Of a DNA stretch of 64,000 nt, positions 1-8,500 are shown piece by piece; position 1 is the stretch's first letter, and each line of letters starts with the position of its first letter. Where the stretch lies: assembly GCA_016721085.1 (NCBI GenBank), contig JADKJI010000010.1:1-64000 (forward strand), written 5' to 3'. This DNA is from Chitinophagaceae bacterium. Its GTDB lineage: Bacteria; Bacteroidota; Bacteroidia; Chitinophagales; Chitinophagaceae. The notes under the pieces were generated by a model. It made no database searches, was not told the origin of the DNA, and saw nothing but the letters and a program-made list of their open reading frames with translations. Made by a program: the position numbers and the translations under genes.

Positions 1-18
1 GAGACGCAGGGAATACCT
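1..18. repeat. partial copy of palindromic repeat family A
   Basis: The first bases repeat the inner left arm and loop of the family A palindrome (compare the copy at 32485-32541, which also reads GAGACGCAGG then AATACCT). The right arm is absent, so this is a half copy or one cut by the window edge. Confidence 0.5.
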
Positions 19-158
19 AAAATAAAAAAGGCCAACTACTAGTCTGCCCTTTGGAACCTTTTGAACCTATTGAACTATATAAACTAATCCGGGTGCACAA
101 CACTAGAACCTTGAACCTTAAACTTTAAACCCTTAAACCTCTCATATCCACCAAGCCA
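19..158. other. intergenic AT-rich spacer with GAACC-type short repeats
   Basis: This stretch contains several short units such as GGAACCTT, GAACCTATTGAAC and CTTGAACCTT. They resemble the repeats at 50338-50500 and 53130-53170. No coding frame can be supported here. Confidence 0.4.
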
Positions 159-810
159 TCAACATCCCCAACCCTCAACAATATACCCCTGATTTATTTC
201 AAGACAGCTATGATCGAAACAAGGAATCCAGGCGGTGCCTACTAAACCTGCAATAAGTATTGCTATGGCAAGATAAAGCCACTGGCGAGTCGTCGGTGAT
301 GAAAACAACAACAGAAAGCTATCAATCCGCCCATTGCGGTTGTATGCATACTAAATCTTGCTATTGATATTTATTATCCAGGCGCCACAAACTCCGAAGA
401 AAGCACCTTGTAAAAACTTATAACGCTTCCGGGTTATCGGGTTGGCGGCTCATAGCATACCAGCCCCAGAAATAAAATATGATTGCAGATGCATATGGGA
501 TTATGCGTTCTTTCGAAGTTCTTAACTGTAAAGAATCAATAAGCTTTAATTGCCACATCAGGAATACAGCAAATCCTGGTATGAAGGTCATATTAAAGAA
601 AATGGAAACAGCTCTTTGCAGCTTCACAATCGTAGGGAATCCCGCAAAAAGATAAGGGTGTACAAAAAGAAGGTATAGTGTTACATATACTGGAATAAAT
701 AAAGGATGGAAAACCCAGGAAAGGAACTTACCCAAAAATCTCAACAATTTAGGATGCTCTGTTGCATCAGCTTGAGTAGTTATAATTGTATCGGAACTGA
801 TATCAGCCAT
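159..810 (-). pseudogene. PAP2-like integral membrane protein, frameshifted
   Basis: An intact 130-residue N-terminal part (418-810) has hydrophobic segments around residues 27-50, 65-85 and 105-120. Downstream frames continue the protein: one reads VLQGAFFGVCGAWIININSK, another MHTTAMGGLIAF and a third LYLAIAILIAGLVGTAWI, giving about 215 residues in total. The H-x(3)-MGG motif followed by hydrophobic segments resembles a PAP2-related membrane family common in Bacteroidota. About three single-base shifts break it between 159 and 420. They could be sequencing errors or decay. Function is unknown; a lipid phosphatase-like fold is inferred only. The gene lies 3 bases downstream of rpoN on the same strand. 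Confidence 0.55.
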
Positions 811-813
811 TGT

Positions 814-2037
814 TTATAATTCTTTGCGAAGACGGGCTACAGGAATATTCAATTGCTCCCGGTATTTAGCCACAGTACGACGGGCAATATTATAACCTTT
901 TTCCTGAAGTAGCTCAGTCAAACGCTCGTCACTAAGAGGTTTTCTTTTACTTTCTGCTTCAATCAGGTTACTCAGTATCTTTTTCACCTCCGTGTAGAAA
1001 CTTCCACCACTATCAGTACTTAATGATTCGCTGAAGAAGAATTTCAGCCGATACGTACCAGAATTCAGTCTGCACAAATTTGCTATTAGCCACCCGGCTT
1101 ACCGTTGAAATATCGAGATGCGTTCTTTCAGCAATATCTTTCAGGATCATTGGGCTTAATGAAGTTTCATCACCTGTAAGAAAAAACTCATGCTGATAAT
1201 CGAGAATTGTCTGCATTACACTGCTCAATGTATGCTGACGTTGCTTGATGGCATCTATAAACCATTTTGCAGCATCTATCTTCTGTTTGATGAACAAGAC
1301 CGCTTCCTTTTGTCTCTTATCTTTTTTACTGCCACGATCGTATTCTTTCAGCATATCTCGGTATCCTTCACTGATACGAAGGTCAGGTGCGTTCCTTGAA
1401 TTTATGGGGTCGGCTCCAATTTACCGGCATTATTATAAATGAAGAAATCGGGTACCACATAGGTTTCGCCCTTATTAGGTATCTGAATGATTTCCTCCTG
1501 GCTTGGGGTTACATTCTGTCTGAAAGCCAGGTCGTCTACAATGGCAGCTGTTTCACGACGCAGATAGCCATCGTCATCAATGCTTCCTACCACCTGCTCG
1601 GCTATACGAAGTTCTCTTTCTTCCATCCGCATCAATCCCAATTGCTCTAAAAGATGTTCATGAAAAGATGTTTCAGTTTTATGAGGGCTCACCTTTCCTT
1701 CATCGGCTTCTGGATAATTATCGTCGCGCAGCTTATATTCTGCTATATCGTCGTCGCCTTCTGAAACATACTCGCTGATATCGATATTATCGTATTCTTC
1801 TTCACTACCTTCACTTTCGAAATCGTCGGCGCTTTCATCAAATTCATCAGCAATGTCGTTGGCAATTCGTCCTCGTGGGTGTCTTCGGAGAGCTCAAGGG
1901 CTGGGTTTTCCTCCATTTCCTCCTTAATCCGTTCTTCGAGTATAGCCTAGGGTACTTTGCAGCAGCTTCATTAACTGAATCTGCTGGGGCGACAGCTTTT
2001 GGAGGAGTTTCTGGTGTAGGCCTTGACTTAAAGACAT
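814..2037 (-). pseudogene. rpoN: RNA polymerase sigma-54 factor, frameshifted and internally shortened
   Basis: The C-terminus holds the RpoN box (ARRTVAKYREQL) and ends in IPVARLRKEL, as in Bacteroidota sigma-54. The start is ATG at 2035-2037, giving MSLSQGLHQKLLQKLSPQQI, the usual region I. An acidic linker follows, then the core-binding domain. Frames change near 1065, 1401 and 1960. In addition about 80 residues are missing inside one open frame: after NVTPSQEEIIQI the protein jumps straight to the YVVPDFFIYNN strand, omitting the usual FDPxGxGARNLQECL segment. Full-length homologues have about 480-490 residues; this span allows about 407. Sigma-54 binds -24/-12 promoters and needs AAA+ activators; none is in the window. 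Confidence 0.85.
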
Positions 2038-2142
2038 GGTTGTCAGGGTTTTTCCTGTGGAAGTCCGAAAAATAAATTTTAAAAATCGGGCGATTCCACA
2101 AAAAATCAGGCCGTAAATTTACATATTAATTCAAGACACTGA

Positions 2143-2488
2143 TTGCAACGATTTTATAAAATTATTGTTGTGTTGGCCCTGACAAATGGGAAAGAGGCAA
2201 ATTCACAGTCTTTTCAAGGCCTCTTGTCTGATACTTCAGGCAGAATCAAAACACAGGTTCCTATCCTCAAAAAGCAGGGCTTGAATCAATGGGCCAGCCC
2301 AATTTCACTTCCGGCTGCTTCAATACCTGTAAAACCAGGTTTCATTCTGGCTTCTGATTACTATACTCACCAATCTGGCATTTTTCTGCAAGCAGGAACT
2401 CATCTTTGAAAAGAAAACGACTATCCCCTTAAGGTTTCGGTTAGGCTCACTTGATTATACTAATCGTTTGGAAGGGAAGAAATATTGA
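2143..2488 (+). CDS. small secreted hypothetical protein, one frameshift
   Basis: Starting at TTG 2143, the frame gives a short hydrophobic leader (KIIVVLAL) and then an extracytoplasmic-looking segment to 2409. After a shift near 2385 the next frame continues with CKQELIFEKKTTIPLRFRLG and SLDYTNRLEGKKY, stopping at 2486-2488. This C-terminus (FExxTxxPLRFRLGSLxYxNxLEGK) looks like a short conserved protein often seen in Chitinophagaceae; that is recollection of the pattern, not a search result. It is divergent from rpoN with about 105 bp between. Function is unknown. Confidence 0.5.
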
Positions 2489-2679
2489 TCTCTTCTTCCC
2501 GCATAAACGGGTCTGATACCTTCTCTTTCTCTTCAAAATCAAAAAACAGGCATATTGAACTGTTAAGCGGTGGATTATTTCCATTTGCCGATTAGATATT
2601 CTTTTTTTTGAACTTGTCACTATATTGGTAGTCAGGCTTGTTGCCATTATCTAAATCCAACAATAAAATCCTTAAAGCC

Positions 2680-2919
2680 ATGAACTCAGGAAAGTACATT
2701 ATTACAGAATCGCTGGAGCCGCTATTGTTCCCTGCCTCTCTTACCCACAGCACCGTTTACGACCATGCAGTAAGTGCAGGTTTTTTCAAAATATATAAAG
2801 AGCCTGAAACTGCAAGCATACAGGTTACCTGTTGGGGTGAAAGCAATTCACTCGAAACTCAAAGTCATCCTGTAAGGGATGAATGGATCATTGCTCATTT
2901 TCTTAAAAATTGCGTATAA
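2680..2919 (+). CDS. hypothetical protein of 79 residues
   Basis: The preferred start is ATG 2680 (MNSGKYIITESLEPLLFPAS) rather than the TTG at 2638. The product is a small soluble protein without signal peptide, membrane segment or recognisable motif. It precedes the ABC ATPase at 2949 by 29 bases on the same strand, so the two are probably co-transcribed. I do not recognise the family. Confidence 0.5.
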   Translation: MNSGKYIITESLEPLLFPASLTHSTVYDHAVSAGFFKIYKEPETASIQVTCWGESNSLETQSHPVRDEWIIAHFLKNCV

Positions 2920-2948
2920 AAAACCAGACTACTAACCCACTAACCAAA

Positions 2949-3598
2949 ATGAAACTTAGAATACGTCAATTATCAATAACCAAACACCAACAGCCCATCC
3001 TCTCAAATTTCTCTTATAGTTTTGACTATGGCTATATACATGCCATAGTTGGAAATAATGGTGCGGGGAAGACTATCCTGCTAAATGCCCTGCAGGAGAA
3101 GAGCCGGTAGAAACAGAAAGAATATTTACTGATTCACTTGAAATTAAGACAGATAGTGTAGCGTATGCCCAACAGCGATCTTTCCAGTATAATCACATGA
3201 CAGGAAATGATTATCTGCGCTTTTTAGGTTATGGAAATAATTATGATATAGAAAGCATAAATAATCATTTGAAACTTCCGCTTGATAAGCCAACAGATAC
3301 CTATTCACAGGGAATGATCAGGAAATTACATTTGCTGGGAGTATTGGCTTCAAACAAACCTATCCTGGTTTTCGACGACCCATTTGCTAGTATCGACGAT
3401 AAGACAAAGATTTTCCTGAAATTGAAATTACGGGAATTGATAAGTGAAGAAAGGGTAATATTGGTAGCATTGCAGGAGGAAAAAGAAGCGGCCACCTTTG
3501 CTGATTATATTCACCATCTTGAAAATGGGCATTTCAAAACATCTTATCCAGGTCGTAATGATATGGAGGAAACGGACGCAGTGATGTTGAGCAGGTGA
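2949..3598 (+). CDS. ABC transporter ATP-binding protein, one frameshift
   Basis: From ATG 2949 the first frame carries the Walker A motif GNNGAGKT. After a shift near 3100 the second frame continues through EEPVETERIFTDSLEIKTDS to the signature-like YSQGMIRKLHLLG and Walker B ILVFDDPFASID. The total is about 216 residues, the length of a lone ATPase subunit. The signature is SQGM instead of SGGQ. No permease gene is adjacent. The likely role is energising export or uptake through a membrane partner encoded elsewhere. The single shift between Walker A and the signature is probably sequence error. Confidence 0.75.
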
Positions 3599-3630
3599 GA
3601 AAGGATGTGAGAAATGAATATATATACTAT

Positions 3631-3696
3631 TTTTTACCGCAGAGACGCGGAGACGCAGGGGCGTTCCTCTGCGTCTCCGCGTCTCTGCGGTAAAAA
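3631..3696. repeat. palindromic repeat family A, copy 1
   Basis: Two perfect 28-bp arms (3631-3658 and 3669-3696) are separated by 10 bases. The arm core is CCGCAGAGACGCGGAGACGC. It lies between the convergent ends of the ABC ATPase and the LytTR regulator. The flanks are T-rich on the left and A-rich on the right, the reverse of an intrinsic terminator on either strand, so it is not a simple rho-independent terminator. Confidence 0.85.
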
Positions 3697-3725
3697 AATT
3701 AATTAGTAAACGTAAAATATTACTT

Positions 3726-4409
3726 CTACAAGATATTCAGCCTACGAAGTATATCCGTTTTATGCGCTTTACTGATAGGAATAATCTTATTCCCCAAATG
3801 AATCTTCCCTTCCGATAAATTATCGATGCGTGTAGTATTTACAATAAATGATCGATGCGTTTTTACAAAATGACCACTAAGTCTTCCTTCGATATGCTTC
3901 AGAGTGCATAGAACCAGATGATTGCCTTTCTCGGTTACAATCTTTACATAATCATCCACCACTTCAACATACAATATGGCATGGAATGGAATCTTTATAA
4001 GTTTTCCTTCTGTCCGAATGTAGATCTCTTCCGGACTCATAGCCATCGGCTTCTTATTATCAAAGCGGGTTAGCTTTTCAATAGCTTCTTTAAACCTTGG
4101 ATATAATACAGGCTTCTTAAGGAAGTCCACCACATTATATTCAAAAGCGAGATATGCGTATTGGGATTTGGAGCTGAAAAGAATCACATAAGGACTATAA
4201 TCCAGCTTATCTAGTAGTTCAAAACCGTTGAGACCTGGCATTTCTACATCAAGGAATATCAAATCGGAAGGTGTCTTGGTAAGGAAATCAAGAGCTTCTT
4301 CGGGATTATCAAATTGCTTTAATAATGCCAGCTCCGGTGTCTTTTGACAATAATGTGCAATTACTCCGGCTGATAGGGGGTCGTCGTCTACAATAATACT
4401 CTTATACAT
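3726..4409 (-). CDS. LytTR-family response regulator
   Basis: The protein has 227 residues. Residues 1-115 are a receiver domain: acidic pocket DDD near residues 8-10, phospho-acceptor Asp in LIFLDVEMPG, Ser in the LFSS motif and Lys in FLKKP. Residues 130-227 are a LytTR DNA-binding domain (IYIRTEGKLIKI, VEVVDDYVKIVT, FVKTHRSFIVN). It is the Bacteroidota LytR/AlgR type that normally pairs with a LytS-like membrane kinase. No kinase is adjacent, so it is an orphan in this window. The next gene on the same strand (4547) ends 137 bp upstream. Confidence 0.9.
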   Translation of the reverse strand: MYKSIIVDDDPLSAGVIAHYCQKTPELALLKQFDNPEEALDFLTKTPSDLIFLDVEMPGLNGFELLDKLDYSPYVILFSSKSQYAYLAFEYNVVDFLKKPVLYPRFKEAIEKLTRFDNKKPMAMSPEEIYIRTEGKLIKIPFHAILYVEVVDDYVKIVTEKGNHLVLCTLKHIEGRLSGHFVKTHRSFIVNTTRIDNLSEGKIHLGNKIIPISKAHKTDILRRLNIL

Positions 4410-4546
4410 CTGACTATCATTTAATAGGGTACTATAATAAGCAACGATAAACTTATATAATTATTTCAAAACCAGCTCCTCCAACGGTTCAACATTCATT
4501 AAGATAAGACAAAACACTTATATGTCTTATAGAGAATATACGACCT

Positions 4547-5563
4547 TTAGAATTTTGCGCAGGGTACTCTGAATTTGTCGCCTGGCTCTTTCTTGAAGAT
4601 ATAAACGAAAGACAATTCTATGCTTCGGCTTTTCTGTACAGCACCATTTGACCACGAAGCCGAGTGTACATCATAACTAAGACCGGCCTGAATATTATTG
4701 AGCTGCATGCCAACATAAGGATACCAGGCATCTTTTAACCTATACCAGGCACCAAAATAAAGGAACTTGTTTTCATCTTCCATTCCAAGACTATATCCAT
4801 AAGCACCGCCGATTGAAATTTCCTTGGCAGCTCCTTGTTGCATATATAAAGAACTGAGATGTAATTGATGTACATCATTTACCAGAAAACCGGCTCCCGC
4901 TTGAAGTGTTCCTCTAAGCAACACTTTATTATCATTCCCATCAAAAAATGTCTGCTTTGGTTGAAGAAGATGATAAGCAGAGGCTCCAAAATAAAAATTC
5001 TTTATTTCATCTTTGTACGAGTATAGAAGTCCTGTATTGAAATCAAAATAACTAACCGAATTGTTTACCAAATCTTCTCCAGCTGGAATGGTTACATCAA
5101 AACCACCGCTTGAAAACTGCGAAGCAAAACTCAGTTTATTAATATCGATGAATTTGCTGGCGTATGTTGCCTGAAAACCGACACCAAGCGTATGGAGTCC
5201 ATCTTCACCAAGTGCTTTATCATAAGCAGTTGACAAACCGAGATAGGTTGATTGTAACGCACCGCCTGAAGAACGATCGGATAACGCCATCACTCCTAAG
5301 CCCCAGTTATCCCACTCGTCAATTTTCCCTGGTATAAGCTTTGTATCAAGAGATATAGTTCCAGTATTGAAAAGCACCCCGCTACCCATTGATTGTTGCC
5401 TCATATTGGCAACCACTCTGTGGTCTCCATCAAATGCGCCAGTAGCAGCCGGATTTAAAGTAAGCGGCGCAGAAAAATATTGTGAGAAATGTGGGTCCTG
5501 CGCTTTCAGGAATAATCCTGAAAACGAAAAGCAAATTAATAGTATGTATCTGAATAGTTTCAT
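4547..5563 (-). CDS. PorP/SprF family type IX secretion system membrane protein
   Basis: The protein has 338 residues with a signal peptide (MKLFRYILLICFSFSGLFLKAQ). The hallmark N-terminus DPHFSQYFSAPLTLNPAATG follows directly, and alternating amphipathic strands run to the C-terminus, which suits an outer-membrane beta-barrel. PorP/SprF proteins act with the type IX system and are commonly encoded next to large proteins with a type B (gliding-motility-associated) C-terminal domain. That is the case here: the gene lies 10 bp downstream of the 1737-residue protein and is probably co-transcribed with it. It is therefore likely to be the dedicated partner for its secretion or surface anchoring. 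Confidence 0.92.
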   Translation of the reverse strand: MKLFRYILLICFSFSGLFLKAQDPHFSQYFSAPLTLNPAATGAFDGDHRVVANMRQQSMGSGVLFNTGTISLDTKLIPGKIDEWDNWGLGVMALSDRSSGGALQSTYLGLSTAYDKALGEDGLHTLGVGFQATYASKFIDINKLSFASQFSSGGFDVTIPAGEDLVNNSVSYFDFNTGLLYSYKDEIKNFYFGASAYHLLQPKQTFFDGNDNKVLLRGTLQAGAGFLVNDVHQLHLSSLYMQQGAAKEISIGGAYGYSLGMEDENKFLYFGAWYRLKDAWYPYVGMQLNNIQAGLSYDVHSASWSNGAVQKSRSIELSFVYIFKKEPGDKFRVPCAKF

Positions 5564-5573
5564 GAGTTTGCAT

Positions 5574-8500
5574 TTAACGAATCAATAATGAGGTTCCGTT
5601 ACGTTTTACAGGTTTACCATCGATATCGATTCCTTCTGCTACCCACACATAAGTTTCTGTAGGCTGAAGCTGACCTTTAAATGTTCCATCCCAACCATAA
5701 GCAGCACCTGACTGTCTTGTTTCAAAAATAAGGTTACCCCATCTGTTATAGACCCTGAAATAAGTAAGTTGACTTACACCGGCAAGTATTGGATATAAGC
5801 GATCGTTCTTACCATCGTTATTTGGAGTAAATGCAGTTGGTACATATATCTCCCTTTCCTTAAACATTCTTACCAGTTGCGTATCAGTTGTAACACAACC
5901 AGTAACTGTATATATGTTTACTAAATAAGTCTGAGCTGTGGTATTGGTTGCAATTGGGGCGGCAATAGATTTATTATTAAGTCCAGTTGCTGGAGACCAT
6001 TGGTATTGCACTCCAAAGTTGCGTGCTTGTAGTTGTGTGGGTTTGCCTTCAATCGCATTTACTGGGGCGTAAGCAATACCTGGTCTTGATTGCTCTATTA
6101 CAATTGGAATTGTCTTAACTATTGGTTGGAAAGGACATGCTGTAGAAGTAGCTGAAAGACTTACTGTATACTGACCTCCTTTTGAATATAGATGCTGAGC
6201 ATCAGTAGTTGCATAAGTACCGCCATCACCCGTATTCCATGTATAGTTAACTACATCTGTAGGATTACTTGTAGTTTTATTGGTGAATATGGTGGCTGTG
6301 CCTGCACATTTTGTAACAACTGTGAAATCAGGTTTTGGTACTTCAATTACAGATAATGAAACAGTGTTTGTACCCATGCTGCTACAACCAGCTGCATTAA
6401 ATAATTCCACTGAATAAACTCCTGCATCTGTAGCATTCAAGGTTGCTGCATTAGATCCTGCAATCAGGTTTCCATTCAAATACCAATTATATCTAGTTCC
6501 ACCGGTTGCCTGAAGAATAGCATATACACCACGGCATATTTTGGTAACTGCCGGTGGAATAATTGCACCTATAGGCAGCGCACTTTCAGTAACTGTAAGA
6601 GATGAAGAGATGGAAGAACAGCCATTGCCATTTGTCACTACCAGATTATATTGACCAGCAACACTTACAGAAAGTGTATCCGAAACCGCTCCATTGATAA
6701 GTACAGCGTTTTTATACCATTGATATGATGAAATACTGCTATTTCCAGCATTTACATTAGACCTTAATACAGTGCTTCCTCCTACACAAAAAGAAACAGA
6801 ACCAGAAGGCTGCAAACTTATAATCGGTTTGGTACTTACAATTACTGTTACTGGCAGTGAGTTAGCTGAACAACCATTTGAATTGGTAACATTCACCGAA
6901 TAACTGCCTGCTATATTAGTATTATAAGTAGATAATGTAGCACCAGAAATTGCAACTCCGTTAAGTAACCATTGGTATTGAACCATTCCAGGAGCATTTG
7001 GAGTAACAATGGCATTCAGAGCAATGGCAGAACCCTCACAAACCGTAACTGGACCGAGTGTATTAAGACTTACTACGGGTAATGAATTAATATTTATTGA
7101 ATAAGCATTCGAACTATCGTTGCAACCATTACTATTGAAGATATGTACCTTATAAGAACCAGTTTGAGTTGCTTGCAAGATGCGGCTCACCGCTCCTGGC
7201 ATCAACATTCCATTTCGATACCATTGATAAGTGTAACCTGCTACAGCATTTAATTGTACCGAACCACCAGCACATATTGTAGTACTTCCTGCTACTGAAA
7301 CAGAAGTGTCAATAGACAAGATAGATACCTGAATACTATCCTGGCAAGTCTGGTACCCATCGCTTGTACTCAAATAATACCTGGTATATGCGTTTGGAGA
7401 AACAAATATTGATGAACTGCTCTGTCCAGCTGACCAACTATATGAATAAGCAGGATCAGAGAAAGCCTGTAGTGTTAATGAAGTTCCTTTACATATTGCA
7501 GTATCATTTTGGAGAATATCTGCTTTTACTAATGAAACAAAACTCGAATCTCTGTTGGAACAGCCATTAGCATCCGTAACAATTACTTTATAAGTGCCTC
7601 TTTGAGAAGCTGTAATTACCCTGCTTGATGCTCCATTACTCCAGGCATAAGAAGTGAAGCCACTGCCAGCATCTAATAACGCAGATGTACCACAAATTTT
7701 TATGCTGTCTGGTAGTAATGGTTGTGGTAATGCAAGAATAGTAACCATTATACTATCAACACAAGAACCAATACCATCATTTACTGATAAATAATATTTT
7801 GCAGAAACTGTAGGAATGATGTTAACAGAAGATGTAATAGCGCCTGTTGACCAGGAATAGTTATATCCGGTTCCCGTTATTGCTGAAAGCAACAATGAAG
7901 AGCCTTTACAGATAGAGGTGTCATTCTGCTGAATTCCCGAACTGATTAATGATAGATATACAGAATCTATGGAACTACAGCCGGTCGCATTTGTTACAGT
8001 AACAAAATATTTACCAGACACACTTACAGAAAGTGATTGAGTTGTGGCACCATTACTCCAACTATACGTCGTGAATCCAGCCCCTGCATCTAAAATTGCA
8101 TCTGTACCACAAACCTTTAAAGTGTCAGGTAAAGAAGCCTGGGGTAAATCCAATACATTCACTTGAATGCTGTCTGTACATTGTCCAATTCCATCAGAAA
8201 CAGTTAGAAAATATTTTGAACTTATCAATGGGGAAATGGTAGTTGTGCTTCCGGTAATATTGTTCGACCAGAGGTAGGTCCAACCTACTCCTGTTTGTGC
8301 GGTTAATGTAATTGGACTAGCCTTACAAACAATGGTATCATTTTGCTGAATGAGAGCCTTAGTCAATGAAACATATACAGAATCAGTTCTGCTGCAACCC
8401 AAAGCGTTATCAGCAGTAACATTATACTTGCCATTTGTATAGGCCATTATTTTCTGGGTAGTAGCACCAGTACTCCATAAGTAAGAAGAAGCGCCAGCTC

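Noticed and set aside
1847..2101. Minus-strand frame of 84 codons at the 5' part of rpoN
   Set aside because: The real N-terminal frames of sigma-54 (MSLSQGLHQKLLQKLSPQQI and the acidic linker) run through the same bases in other frames.
3631..3696. Family A palindrome as a rho-independent terminator
   Set aside because: The stem is flanked by T on the left and A on the right, so neither strand shows the needed T run after the stem; a role in termination is not excluded but is not supported.
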